From: a virus
IMG/VR virus record: IMGVR_UViG_3300002053_000034
Location: 1-64,000 of that record
DNA length: 64,000 nt
Direction: 5' to 3' (one strand)
Part shown: positions 39,284 to 48,173 of the stretch, piece after piece
Numbering within the stretch: the stretch's first letter is position 1
Layout: each line of letters starts with the position of its first letter
Program-made: the position numbers and the translations under genes
The notes under the pieces: generated by a model
What the model was told of the DNA's origin: nothing
What the model saw: only the letters and a program-made list of their open reading frames with translations
The model's database searches: none

Positions 39284-40729
39284 TTAATCTTCTACTACTA
39301 ACCAGTTCAAATAGTAATTAGCTGAATCCATCTTACCCGAAAAATCGGCTGTAAAACTACTAGAAGTTTTTCCACTAATTATAAATGCATAAATAGAAGG
39401 TGGTGAATCTGCAGTATTTTGTAAAGTAGCATTTACAGTATAATTAGTGTGGCCCAAATCCGCAAAATTAACAGTAACCTGCTGAGCTTTATAAGCGACA
39501 GCTTGCCTACCGTGATAGGTTACTCCAGCAGTACCGCTAATTGTAATCTCATCTTCAGCACTTCTTGTAACCGTAATATTACTTCCACTCACGAAATTCA
39601 AAATATCAGTTGAAGTAATATTATCATACGGGGTACCGTCTACCGCAAATTGCCAATACTGATAGTTATCTTTGCCATCTATTTGTACCTGTAAAGATCC
39701 ACTAATGGTGTCAACTTCCGATTCTGTGTAATACCTTCCATCATGGTGGTGTTGCGACCCCGCGTCATTCACGCCGCCAAAGCTGGTTAGATCAGTATAC
39801 ATAGTAGAAGTTAGATGGTAATATTCATTAGTTGTTCCACCTTGTAAACCACCTAAATTATTATGCACCATGGTACTACTCATTTTAATCCAAGTACCAG
39901 CTGGATAAGCATCGTCATAGAAATAGACCAAGTCCTCATCTTCTACCCAAGCTGCAAACCCTTCATTAGGCTCAATACCAGACCAAGAAGTACCGGTCCA
40001 TTCATATATGTATTCTGCTACCCAATCTCCAGATGTCGTAGGCGCAATATACCTATTACTACCCGAGGCTACAGCGTCCCCAAATGCCACATTCTGGCTT
40101 AAAACACTATTCTGCCAATCTAAATTGGTTAGTGATTGACTTATAGCAGTATCTACATAAAATTTAGTGGTTAGATGTTCGGGTTCGGTAGGATCAATAC
40201 CAGACACAGTTCCAGTAAATGGTCTGAGTCCCGTAGCCAACGTATAGTGCGTATGATCATCATCGTTCAAGCCCGTTAAATCGCCGTGGTCAGTAATAAT
40301 TTGGTTGACTATATCCCCACTGATAGTGGTTATCTCATCTTCCGTAAAGTATAAACTATTGTGGTGATGTAAATTACTCGCATCAAGAACACCACTACGA
40401 CTGGTTAATGTATAATGCTCCACATCGGTCAAATGGTAATATTCATCAGTGGCCCCACCCTGAATGTTCTTTAACTCATTATGCTCGTCGTATAAGCCGC
40501 TAATAGTAGTTATAGCATTATCCACATACCATTTTGTAGTCAAATGATAATCATAGATAGGATTAACACCACTAATAGTCGAACTTAGTCTTAAATCACC
40601 GCTAGTAGTTGGGTGCGGGGCTGAAGTATCCCACCACAATTCCGTTTGCGCCAAATTATTATAATCAACACCGAACCTGACCTTCTGATCGCCATGCAGT
40701 ATTAAATTCTCAGCTCTGAATCTAGCCAT
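39284..40729 (-). CDS. Modular tail fibre, 481 aa
   Basis: N-terminal module PTTSGDLRLSSTISGVNPIY then DYHLTTKWYVDNAI; a second SGIDPTEPEHLTTKFYVDTA at about residues 180-200; three short segments of the type YYHLTDVEHYTLTSRSGV/HHHNSLYFTEDEITTISG that form fibre shaft repeats; a unit QYWQFAVDGTPYDNITST shared with the 726-aa fibre; and a C-terminal domain (VNFADLGHTNYTVNATLQ ... GKMDSANYYLNWLVVED) also found in that fibre. All these are known marks of trimeric phage fibres. Start ATG. Confidence 0.78.
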   Translation of the reverse strand: MARFRAENLILHGDQKVRFGVDYNNLAQTELWWDTSAPHPTTSGDLRLSSTISGVNPIYDYHLTTKWYVDNAITTISGLYDEHNELKNIQGGATDEYYHLTDVEHYTLTSRSGVLDASNLHHHNSLYFTEDEITTISGDIVNQIITDHGDLTGLNDDDHTHYTLATGLRPFTGTVSGIDPTEPEHLTTKFYVDTAISQSLTNLDWQNSVLSQNVAFGDAVASGSNRYIAPTTSGDWVAEYIYEWTGTSWSGIEPNEGFAAWVEDEDLVYFYDDAYPAGTWIKMSSTMVHNNLGGLQGGTTNEYYHLTSTMYTDLTSFGGVNDAGSQHHHDGRYYTESEVDTISGSLQVQIDGKDNYQYWQFAVDGTPYDNITSTDILNFVSGSNITVTRSAEDEITISGTAGVTYHGRQAVAYKAQQVTVNFADLGHTNYTVNATLQNTADSPPSIYAFIISGKTSSSFTADFSGKMDSANYYLNWLVVED

Positions 40730-40752
40730 GATTTATACTCCCTCCTTTATAT

Positions 40753-42933
40753 CTATTCTATCTCAATCCATGTCAAATCAGGATCAAATCGTATAGTATC
40801 TGATGCTATAGCAATGCCAACGGCTTGTACTATTGCTCCTGTATTCGCAGGTTGTGTACTAGATAAAGCACCATCTATTGTGGAAATATATATAATTGAT
40901 CCCGGAGTCCAAGCCCATGTCGTTTTCCTAGCTATACCCTTCCACAATATTTTTTTATTACCAGTCCCTTCTTCTAAAGCTAGTGCGGTACACGGCATTC
41001 GAACAGTCCCACTGGCTGCCGTGGCCTCCTGCCAATGACCATTAGATTTCATATGCAATGGTGTGCCTATCCCGTTATCATTCCAATCCACCGCCATAGT
41101 AGATATCTCTCCACTCCACCCATAAGTATGTCCGGGCAACACACCGCCACTTGGAGCAGTATCTAATACAATGCTGTGATTCCCTAAAACTAAATCGCCT
41201 CCTAATTCTGGAGAAGTATCGTCTATTACGGCAGTTAAATAATCTCCCCCCGGCAAACCCCCAGATAATGTAGCATACCAATTCAAAAAATAATTATCTG
41301 AATCCATTTTTCCGGAGTAATTAACAGTAAATCCGTTTACAGTTTTATCTGTTATGGTAAATGCATATTCCGATGCAAGTGCATCTACGGTATTTTCTAA
41401 ACTGATAACCAAAGCATAATCAGAGCTATCAAAAGGAGAAACAAAATTAATTACGGTACTCGTATCTCCAATACTTAAATCCTCTACGCCTGATTTATTT
41501 TGGCCAATTAATTGGTCTACCTCTGATTTTGTGTAATAATCGCTACTACCGCTAATGGTTATTTCATTCTCAGCACTTCTGGTTACCGATACTCCATCAG
41601 AGCCATTAAAAAATAAGATTTCGCCGTTTCCTATTATATCCCATGGGGCACCATTTACACCAAATTGCCACGCACTAGTTCCAACAACACTACCACTAAT
41701 AGTGATGACATTCTCACTGCTCCTAGTCACAGTAGTAGAGCCAGCCCCGTTAAAATATAATATCTCGCCATCGCTTATAATATCCCACGGGACATTATTT
41801 ACACCAAATTGCCATTCAGTAGCACCAGCGCCACCACTACCACTAATTGTTATCTCATTCTCAGCTGACCTAACTATATTTACATTACCAGTGCCATTAA
41901 AAAATAAAATTTCGCCGTTTCCTATTGTATCCCAAGGGGTACCATCTACCCCGAATGCCCAACTACCTGTGCCTCCACTGACCGTAATCTCGTCCGAACC
42001 ACCATCGTATGTAACCGTGGTAGTTCCAGCACCTACTATAGATGACCAAGCCGGGGCTGAATTCGGTCCAGTAGACGTCAACAATGTACCACCGGATCCG
42101 TTAGATAATTCTTTAACAGTTCCTACCCCATCAGAATAAAATACTTTCCAGGGGTTAGCATCCAGGTCCGTTATATAGCTGACAGTTGTGCCAGAGACAG
42201 TTATATATTCTAATCTATCAGTGAAAGCATTATAAGAAACTACCAAATGGTGTCCTATATTACTTTCATCTACACATTTTGTTCCTAATATACAGGGGAG
42301 ATGCGAATTATCTACCGCATATTTTACACCAGAGGCTGTTGAAGTATAGATTCCATCACTTACATTTTCCGCACATGTGACACACCCATCATCATCCGGA
42401 TCATAAACTGATTTCCTCATATAGATATCTGGCGATAGGACACCGCTTGGTAATCCATCAGCACCAGATCTTTTGGAAGGAGATTGAGAACATTGAACTA
42501 TTAAATCACCATCTTTGTCTGTTACACTGAAGGTTAACAGAGGAGTCACCGCGTCATCATCATATAATATCCAATTATCGGTATCTCCATCAAAAAGTTC
42601 AAGCCGGTTAGTCTGAATCTTCCTAAGAAGAGTAGTTCGTATATCGACTATACCGACCGTAGATTCAATTGAGTCTAAAACCTCATTATATTCGCCACTA
42701 GAAGCGTAGCTATACCTCTCCACACCGGACAGGGTCACGCTGTCACAAATTATTGCATAATCTCTTTGCGGGTTATAAGCACTGAAATCGTAGCTATAAA
42801 AACCGTCGCCTTTATCAATCATTGGAGCGCCGCTTATAACTACTACGCCGGTATCAACATCACGTATTTTTATTACTGGTGATAGCCCGGCAACTGGCTC
42901 CCCGTCGTGCGTGAAAGACGCCAGTATCCACAT
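40753..42933 (-). CDS. Large modular fibre, 726 aa
   Basis: In order: the attachment module (1-155) also present alone at 35726; a Cys-containing segment (DDDGCVTCAENVSDGI); three tandem units of about 48 residues (W-x-FGV-x-x-x-PWD-x-I-x-x-GEIL-x-FNG ... ENEITISG, roughly 320-470); a domain shared with the 481-aa fibre (SDYALVISLENTVDALASEY ... GKMDSDNYFLNWYATL); and a C-terminal domain (MPCTALALEEGTGNKKIL, YISTIDGALSSTQPA) related to the proteins at 62660 and 63570. It looks like the longest fibre in the block and the hub of module exchange. Confidence 0.78.
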   Translation of the reverse strand: MWILASFTHDGEPVAGLSPVIKIRDVDTGVVVISGAPMIDKGDGFYSYDFSAYNPQRDYAIICDSVTLSGVERYSYASSGEYNEVLDSIESTVGIVDIRTTLLRKIQTNRLELFDGDTDNWILYDDDAVTPLLTFSVTDKDGDLIVQCSQSPSKRSGADGLPSGVLSPDIYMRKSVYDPDDDGCVTCAENVSDGIYTSTASGVKYAVDNSHLPCILGTKCVDESNIGHHLVVSYNAFTDRLEYITVSGTTVSYITDLDANPWKVFYSDGVGTVKELSNGSGGTLLTSTGPNSAPAWSSIVGAGTTTVTYDGGSDEITVSGGTGSWAFGVDGTPWDTIGNGEILFFNGTGNVNIVRSAENEITISGSGGAGATEWQFGVNNVPWDIISDGEILYFNGAGSTTVTRSSENVITISGSVVGTSAWQFGVNGAPWDIIGNGEILFFNGSDGVSVTRSAENEITISGSSDYYTKSEVDQLIGQNKSGVEDLSIGDTSTVINFVSPFDSSDYALVISLENTVDALASEYAFTITDKTVNGFTVNYSGKMDSDNYFLNWYATLSGGLPGGDYLTAVIDDTSPELGGDLVLGNHSIVLDTAPSGGVLPGHTYGWSGEISTMAVDWNDNGIGTPLHMKSNGHWQEATAASGTVRMPCTALALEEGTGNKKILWKGIARKTTWAWTPGSIIYISTIDGALSSTQPANTGAIVQAVGIAIASDTIRFDPDLTWIEIE
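41545..41975 (-). repeat. Three tandem fibre units of about 145 bp
   Basis: Units are recognised by the near-repeated blocks at 41621-41670, 41764-41813 and 41911-41960, spaced 143 and 147 bases. They encode W-x-FGV-x-x-x-PWD-x-I repeats. DNA identity is high enough to allow recombination that changes the repeat number and fibre length. Confidence 0.7.
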
Positions 42934-42960
42934 ATTTGTAATCTTGCTCCGTGTACTATT

Positions 42961-43875
42961 TTAGTCTATTAATACACCTTCTAAACCTAACAGATTACTC
43001 TTCAAACACTCTTGCACTAGGGCATCAAGCTGCTTGCGAAGTCTAGATAATAAACGGTCTCTTTCTCTTAACCCAGGTGATGGATCATAAAGTGTTTGAT
43101 CATCTCTTATGGTAGCCCCATCATCCACTAAATCTTCAGCGGTCATACTTTCCAATAAATCTATGGATGCTTGCAACATTAAGTGATCATCGGTTACACA
43201 ATCACTAGGAACCAAAGGTGGAATCATCGCGTCGCCATATGCTTCATATATTTCTCTATCAGAAAATTTAAATGTGTGATACCATACCTCCACATTCCCT
43301 GTACACCCACTAGTTAAAGCTTCCAACGTGCCACTAAAAGTTAGATATCTATATCCCTGAATTATAGGATCTTCTAAAGTAGTGTATACCACATCATTTA
43401 CGGAGATATGCACTGGCCATCCTTTTTCTTCTAAATCTAAGGTTTTACCATCCTCAAGAACGGATGAACACAGTCCATCTGAGCATATATCACTGCCATC
43501 TATCCATAGTCGTTCTAGACCTTTAAAGTCGCCTATCAGTCTTCGTATCTTTCTAATTATTATTTCTTCGGCCGCTTCGAAATCGTATTCGGGCGGGTAG
43601 GTAACCACATGATACAAAGTAGGGGCTTCGCCTCGAGCCGCATTAGATAGCGAACTTTCGCTACCATCTCCACTATTATAATATGAGGATCTATACCATG
43701 TATCCGGAGTACCATCTAAATGTAGATATGTATACTCCGAAACCCCTGCTTGTAAGGGAAGAGAATCTAAAAATGTATAAGTACCATTTTCTGTGCTAGA
43801 TGTGTAGATATAAATAGTATCATATAACAAAAGAACATTAGTTATATCTGCAACCTGAATAGTTAACTGTATCAT
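42961..43875 (-). CDS. FN3-like plus connector-type protein, 304 aa
   Basis: The first 80 residues (IYIYTSSTENGTYTFLDSLP, AGVSEYTYLHLDGTPDTWY) have the strand pattern of a fibronectin type III domain. A helical part follows (EAAEEIIIRKIRRLIGDFKG) and then a beta hairpin (WPVHISVNDVVYTTLEDPII). The second half resembles small head-tail adaptor proteins that bind the portal. The C-terminus is a charged helix (LRERDRLLSRLRKQLDALVQ). It may anchor fibres or form the connector; not resolved by sequence alone. Confidence 0.5.
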   Translation of the reverse strand: MIQLTIQVADITNVLLLYDTIYIYTSSTENGTYTFLDSLPLQAGVSEYTYLHLDGTPDTWYRSSYYNSGDGSESSLSNAARGEAPTLYHVVTYPPEYDFEAAEEIIIRKIRRLIGDFKGLERLWIDGSDICSDGLCSSVLEDGKTLDLEEKGWPVHISVNDVVYTTLEDPIIQGYRYLTFSGTLEALTSGCTGNVEVWYHTFKFSDREIYEAYGDAMIPPLVPSDCVTDDHLMLQASIDLLESMTAEDLVDDGATIRDDQTLYDPSPGLRERDRLLSRLRKQLDALVQECLKSNLLGLEGVLID

Positions 43876-43905
43876 AGCTGCCTCTTACACCTAAATTTAT
43901 AAAAG

Positions 43906-44157
43906 TTATGAAACTGTAGTTTCTTCCCATGCCCTATAAGTGACGGTATAACTTATCGTATGATTAGCATAATTAGATCCAGAAATAGTTTGTGTCCATT
44001 TAGTACCGCGCCATATCTCTTCTACCTGCAATAACTCATCAGCGTTGTTATAAGACATAATAATATCTGGGTTAAATTCTTGCCGTCCACTATTAACAGT
44101 ACTATAAAATTTAGGTGACCTTAAATTTCTGTCATAATTTTGTGGTACCAAAGCCAT
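43906..44157 (-). CDS. Hypothetical protein, 83 aa
   Basis: Unrecognised small protein. Begins MALVPQNYDRNLRSPKFYST; later beta-like sequence HTISYTVTYRAWEETTVS. No motif. ATG is 5 bases after the previous stop. Its place between the capsid-side genes and a connector candidate suggests a small head or neck accessory. Confidence 0.5.
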   Translation of the reverse strand: MALVPQNYDRNLRSPKFYSTVNSGRQEFNPDIIMSYNNADELLQVEEIWRGTKWTQTISGSNYANHTISYTVTYRAWEETTVS

Positions 44158-44162
44158 TTGGA

Positions 44163-44618
44163 TTACCTCCTAGTGAGCTCCAATTCCTGAATGCGCTTTC
44201 GCAGCATAAGACAAAGTGTATCTTTATGAGCTAGTTGTCTAGCTTCTGTTAAGGCGTATTTCAATAAATCCAAATCAGTAATTTTTTTAAGGTCCTCTCT
44301 AGCTTTTCTAACTGGCATCGTTACAACATCTTTTACAGTAATTTCCTTTTTTACCCAAGGTGTGGTTAGATCAGCGGGGACTTTTTCCTTTTCTGTTGAT
44401 TTTTCTGGCTCTTTTTCACTGAATATTATTTCCCATACATTATGGTCTTTCAGCTTAACATTTCTAAGCCACTCTACAAAAGGCTGGCCTTTTTCAATAC
44501 CATGTTTTACACCGTACTGCTCATAAATGTCATCAAGATCTACCTGATGGCCTGGGCCAATAGATCTTTTCATGGCATGCCGCCATGTAGCCGTTTTATT
44601 TTTTACATATCCATACAT
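44163..44618 (-). CDS. Hypothetical protein, 151 aa
   Basis: Unrecognised. The N-terminal third has a basic helix (TWRHAMKRSIGPGHQVDLDD); the middle is a Glu/Lys-rich linker (EKEPEKSTEKEKVPADL); the C-terminal 45 residues form an amphipathic helix (DLDLLKYALTEARQLAHKD). ATG follows GGAGGACAAGGT. It may be a virion scaffold-associated or head protein; no evidence beyond position. Confidence 0.5.
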   Translation of the reverse strand: MYGYVKNKTATWRHAMKRSIGPGHQVDLDDIYEQYGVKHGIEKGQPFVEWLRNVKLKDHNVWEIIFSEKEPEKSTEKEKVPADLTTPWVKKEITVKDVVTMPVRKAREDLKKITDLDLLKYALTEARQLAHKDTLCLMLRKRIQELELTRR

Positions 44619-44639
44619 ACCTTGTCCTCCTCTATTTCA

Positions 44640-44975
44640 TTATCCCTTGTCCAAATCTATATGATTCGAATCAATCCTGTCTATAATGAAATGTAATATA
44701 TTCGATAATCTATGTAATACTATGCCCATAAAAAACAACGCCAGTATCTGTGGCAGTAGGTTGTTTATATATAAAACTAGCATTGCTATGCAAAATAAGC
44801 TCACCCATACTGACGTGCAATAGGGACATTCTAGCAAGTCATTAAAAAACCTCAATATTCTATTATTCCTCTTTAATAAATAATTCCGTAACGGATCGAA
44901 TATAGTAGACTTACTAAGCAAACCCGTCACAGCTTCAATCAATATGATTGTAGCTAATATTTCTAACAAAATCAT
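44640..44975 (-). CDS. DUF1360-like small membrane protein, 111 aa
   Basis: Three hydrophobic helices, the second starting at ECPYCTSVWVSLF, the signature of DUF1360-type membrane proteins. A TTG at 44987 lacks a ribosome site, whereas the ATG at 44975 has GGAG 6 bases upstream, so the ATG is chosen. Proteins of this family are found in Bacillus (sporulation) and in phages; function unknown. Lying between the capsid gene and connector genes is unusual for a membrane protein; a role in lysis or exclusion is possible but not shown. Confidence 0.6.
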   Translation of the reverse strand: MILLEILATIILIEAVTGLLSKSTIFDPLRNYLLKRNNRILRFFNDLLECPYCTSVWVSLFCIAMLVLYINNLLPQILALFFMGIVLHRLSNILHFIIDRIDSNHIDLDKG

Positions 44976-44996
44976 GTCCTTCTCCAAGTTGTGAGA

Positions 44997-45021
44997 CGTG
45001 CCCGCCTTTTAGACGAGCACG
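44997..45021 (-). terminator. Stem-loop after the major capsid gene
   Basis: On the coding strand CGTGCTCGTC and GGCGGGCACG form a 10-bp stem (two G-U pairs) around TAAAA, starting 17 bases after the capsid stop. No U-run follows, so it is probably a processing or stabilising hairpin or a partial attenuator that keeps capsid mRNA abundant relative to downstream genes. Confidence 0.6.
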
Positions 45022-45038
45022 CCATATATTAACCTAAA

Positions 45039-46109
45039 TTATAGAGACCTGTCTATAACTCCTATACCTAACATGCGAGGATCTAGACATGCGAACCCAA
45101 TTTCTTCCCAACCGAAGAAGCCAGCTTTTTGGCGTCTAAGTAGGGTGGGATCATCATATGCCTCATAATCCTTGCGAATAGGCATCACAAGAGAATCATT
45201 AACACTGAGATCAAAACCAATGACCTGAGTTTCTCCCAATGTGCTTACAGTACCATCAGCTGCTGTAACATTAGGATTATCCAGCGTGTAGTTATTATAC
45301 TGTTCACTGCCGTCGGCAATAAACTTACCATAAGCTGAAGAATTACCATTAATGTTATACAAACCAGTGGCACCAAGATGCTGAATTTCGTGAAGTGTAA
45401 CGTTCCAAATGCTACCCATACCAGCAGCCTGGAAGATTTCTCTTCTAGTCACTGGATCGATATCAGTGTCGGTCCACTCACGGGTGTCAGCCGCATCTTC
45501 GGGTGCAACATAAAGATCGGTTAATGTTCTTCCGATTCTCTTGAAACCAACTATCATTTTATTGATAAGTTCTTTTGAAAGATAACCAGCACCAGTAGAT
45601 GCAGGATTAATCTCATAGATAGGAGCTGGACGGGAACCAAGCAATCCCTTTCCAAAGAAGTTGGAAGTAGCTGCAGGGAGAATAACCCTCCAACCACACT
45701 CTTCTTCATAATCAGAAATAGCTTTCGCGGCTTTTTCAGCAGCGCGAGCTGCAATGTCCACTCTTGAATCACGAGCATACGTCAACTTCCAATCACCTGA
45801 AGCATCGATTGTAAAAGTTGGTACATATACCTCTTCGCCGATACCTTCAATGAAGTTCTGAGCAACGTAACCTAGGCCAGGCAGTACCCATACAGGAATT
45901 TCAAAATCTTCCGCAACCGGATAGCTTGCCTGTGCTCCGGGGCCCAATCTTTCGACAGCAAAAAGCTCTCTCATGATTGATTCGCGCTCAATAGCTTGGA
46001 GGATCGGAGTAGTTAGTGCCTGAGCAAATTCTCTATTTGATGCCAAGCCTTCCCTGGTATTAATATCCGCAGTAGCTCGAAAAAGTTTTTGCATTTCTTT
46101 TCTATCCAT
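45039..46109 (-). CDS. Major capsid protein, HK97 fold, 356 aa
   Basis: Position after protease, decoration and scaffold genes, size, and sequence support this. The long N-terminal helix (IERESIMRELFAVERLGPGA), the stretch RVDIAARAAEKAAKAISDYE, and the C-terminal RRQKAGFFGWEEIGFACLDP, in which the capsid P-domain strand is recognisable, are typical of HK97-type major capsid proteins of large myo- and siphophages. The protein lacks the long N-terminal pro-arm; a separate scaffold gene is present instead. Flanked by hairpins on both sides. ATG after GGAGGATAG. Confidence 0.78.
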   Translation of the reverse strand: MDRKEMQKLFRATADINTREGLASNREFAQALTTPILQAIERESIMRELFAVERLGPGAQASYPVAEDFEIPVWVLPGLGYVAQNFIEGIGEEVYVPTFTIDASGDWKLTYARDSRVDIAARAAEKAAKAISDYEEECGWRVILPAATSNFFGKGLLGSRPAPIYEINPASTGAGYLSKELINKMIVGFKRIGRTLTDLYVAPEDAADTREWTDTDIDPVTRREIFQAAGMGSIWNVTLHEIQHLGATGLYNINGNSSAYGKFIADGSEQYNNYTLDNPNVTAADGTVSTLGETQVIGFDLSVNDSLVMPIRKDYEAYDDPTLLRRQKAGFFGWEEIGFACLDPRMLGIGVIDRSL

Positions 46110-46134
46110 AATCTAACTATCCTCCACAAAGTAA

Positions 46135-46169
46135 TTTTGGATGCACTAGGCGTGCTTTAATCCACAAAA
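46135..46169 (-). terminator. Imperfect stem-loop after the head protein gene
   Basis: Outer arms TTTT and GGAT pair with ATCC and AAAA, with an inner GCAC-GTGC stem. It begins about 10 bases after the stop of the 46179 gene. Without a clear U-tract, it resembles the hairpins after the capsid and tail-tube genes and may protect mRNA ends. Confidence 0.35.
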
Positions 46170-46178
46170 CTTTAAATA

Positions 46179-46766
46179 TTAATACAGTAATTTTACCCTA
46201 ATAGGATAAAGTACCGTGTTGTTGTTATTAGCCGTGACCTGTGCGGCACTTGCTCCCTTAATAACAACGGCTACCACACCACTAGAACTATCATTGGGTG
46301 TAGTTTGGGTATTCTGGGTGGCACCCGAATCACAGAGTTCGGAAAGAGAACTCTGGCGCACAAACATATTGGTGCCAGCGGCTAATGCACCACTTCCATA
46401 ATAATGTATGGTATCCCAAATACCTAAGTGAGCAATACCAACAGGAGCGGGCTTATGGCCCTCTATCACTCCATTAGCATTATAGCTAGGCTGTGCAATA
46501 ACATCTGAAGATCCGAGATCTCCAGGCAACGTCTGCCCAGCTGGGTGAATTGAATGATAACCTTCTTTTACTTTCTGCATCAAAAATCCAAAAATTGGCT
46601 TATCCTCATTAGCCACATAGATTTTTACTGTAGCGTCGTTCTGGCTATCATCCAAATAGCAAGCCGATCCCGCATATGCTATAACTCCTCCAGCACCTGC
46701 GTGCGCTGACCCTGAGGCCAACTGACAGAACTGGTTTTCTACAACAGGATGTCTGGGAATAAACAT
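46179..46766 (-). CDS. Putative capsid decoration/head protein, 195 aa
   Basis: It lies immediately upstream of the major capsid gene. Beta-rich and Gly/Ala-rich (SGSAHAGAGGVIAYAGSACY; IGIAHLGIWDTI-like part; GTNMFVRQSSLSELCDSGAT). Size and composition fit minor head or decoration proteins that sit near the capsid gene in many phages. It has no sign of the major capsid fold. ATG after GGAGGAG. Called by position and composition. Confidence 0.5.
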   Translation of the reverse strand: MFIPRHPVVENQFCQLASGSAHAGAGGVIAYAGSACYLDDSQNDATVKIYVANEDKPIFGFLMQKVKEGYHSIHPAGQTLPGDLGSSDVIAQPSYNANGVIEGHKPAPVGIAHLGIWDTIHYYGSGALAAGTNMFVRQSSLSELCDSGATQNTQTTPNDSSSGVVAVVIKGASAAQVTANNNNTVLYPIRVKLLY

Positions 46767-46802
46767 AACGACAACTCCTCCTTATACAAATTTTAATAAA
46801 GA

Positions 46803-47621
46803 TTACTCACCTTTTTTAAATCTCTTAGCTAATTCTTCGCCTAATTCTTTATACTTAGCGCGCATGCTCTTACTAGGGGTAATCTCCATATTTAACATAG
46901 CAGCGACAGCTTTCATAGGCTCAATAGATTGTGTAGAATCCGCAGCATCCTCCTCATCTTCAGACGCAGCTTCTTCCTCTGATTCTTCTTCAGAATTGGC
47001 TTCGGCATCTTCTTGAGATGCTTCTTCTTCCGATTCGCTCGAATCTACTTGTCCCTCTTCGGCTCCGGCTTCTTCCGTGCTAGACTCTTCTAGCTTGGCG
47101 ATGATAGATTTACGAAGTTCTACTCTTTCTTCTTTATAAATCTCGAATGCCTCATCGTCCATCTCTCGAATCTTGGCAATCTGGTCTTCGACAGCTTTTC
47201 CGCTAGTCGCTTCTACACCCGCTTCCTTTAAATCCTCAAATCTAGCCTGAGCAAGCTGATCCTTTTTTATATTCTCAAGCTCAGTCCTAACTTCTTCTGC
47301 TTGTTTTACTAGCTCTTCTTTCTCAGCTTCAAAGTCAGATTTTTCTTTCTCAAGATTCTGCTTATCGGTTTCAAGCTCTTTTACCTTATCGGAAAGATCG
47401 GCAACAGCAGATTCCAATTCTTCCACCTTCAATTCCCAGTCACTGATTTCATTGTCTTTTGCCTCTAAAGACGCTGTCAGCTCACTGATTTTATCGGCAG
47501 ATTTAGTAAGCGCTTTTTCAATTTCCTTCCTCATAGCGACTTCCTCTTTCTGCTGTAGCATCTCTTCAACAATAAGTTTAACATCTTGAGTAATACCATC
47601 TTGAGTCACTTTCTCAGTCAT
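46803..47621 (-). CDS. Scaffolding protein, 272 aa
   Basis: A long coiled coil (residues about 20-130, many K/E heptads such as EKEKSDFEAEKEELVKQAEE) is followed by an extremely acidic low-complexity stretch (about 185-240: EEASQEDAEANSEEESEEEA) and a basic C-terminal part (MRAKYKELGEELAKRFKKGE). This is the classic layout of internal scaffolds, in which the basic C-terminus binds the capsid. It lies two genes downstream of the protease that should remove it and one gene upstream of the capsid gene pair. ATG follows AAGGAGG. Confidence 0.75.
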   Translation of the reverse strand: MTEKVTQDGITQDVKLIVEEMLQQKEEVAMRKEIEKALTKSADKISELTASLEAKDNEISDWELKVEELESAVADLSDKVKELETDKQNLEKEKSDFEAEKEELVKQAEEVRTELENIKKDQLAQARFEDLKEAGVEATSGKAVEDQIAKIREMDDEAFEIYKEERVELRKSIIAKLEESSTEEAGAEEGQVDSSESEEEASQEDAEANSEEESEEEAASEDEEDAADSTQSIEPMKAVAAMLNMEITPSKSMRAKYKELGEELAKRFKKGE

Positions 47622-47635
47622 GAAGCTAAACCTCC

Positions 47636-47725
47636 TTAAAATAGTCTAATAATTAGCACCAACCTCTTAATGCCATCAAATTCTCCATGTCCGTGTCCTA
47701 ATCCATATCTATATACATTAAGCAT
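47636..47725 (-). CDS. Possible 29-aa ORF between decoration and scaffold genes
   Basis: An ATG overlapping the previous stop (ATGCTTAA) opens a frame that ends in TAA just where the scaffold gene's GGAGG begins. The peptide is Gly/His-rich then hydrophobic (YGLGHGHGEFDGIKRLVLI). It fills the gap exactly, but there is no ribosome site and its length gives little statistical support. Confidence 0.2.
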   Translation of the reverse strand: MLNVYRYGLGHGHGEFDGIKRLVLIIRLF

Positions 47726-48149
47726 TACTCAATGTAACAGACGAATCTTTCCAAAAAACTTGGTTAGTATGCGTGCTAAGGAAATTATAGCCTACACCTA
47801 ACATTATGATTACATCAAAATCACTGTCATCACCAGCGGCTCCGGTCGACACTAGTTTAACAACGTTATTAGTAGTGTCCTTATCAAAATATACACTAAG
47901 AACGGCGCCATCGGCTGACAATGCGGTCGCTTGAAGGATACCTTCAGCAACGTCCATTCCATTAAATGATACACCGCTGGATACCACTATCTCTGTGGTA
48001 CCGGATGCCAAAGTAACTGTGGTTCCCCATATAAAAGGAACTCTACGACCATTACCCAAGTTGCGATACAATACAGCTTCAGCATCAGCGGCATTGACTC
48101 TAACAAGTTTGGGTATGCTTCTTCCTCTTGGATTTGCTGCTTGTGGCAT
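47718..48149 (-). CDS. Putative head decoration protein, 143 aa
   Basis: A small beta-rich protein between the protease and scaffold genes, a common place for decoration proteins. Strands such as VTLASGTTEIVVSSGVSFNG and VLSVYFDKDTTNNVVKLVST suggest a beta-tulip or similar fold. No Cys, no membrane segment. N-terminus is basic (NPRGRSIPKLVRV), possibly an arm binding the capsid. Name is by context only. Confidence 0.5.
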   Translation of the reverse strand: MPQAANPRGRSIPKLVRVNAADAEAVLYRNLGNGRRVPFIWGTTVTLASGTTEIVVSSGVSFNGMDVAEGILQATALSADGAVLSVYFDKDTTNNVVKLVSTGAAGDDSDFDVIIMLGVGYNFLSTHTNQVFWKDSSVTLSNA

Positions 48150-48173
48150 GAGCGATCTCCTCCTTATTTAGTT

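Noticed and set aside
41555-42139. Plus-strand frame of 194 codons inside the 726-aa fibre
   Set aside because: It is the complement of the repeat region; its composition mirrors the fibre repeats and no ribosome site or neighbour supports a plus-strand gene.
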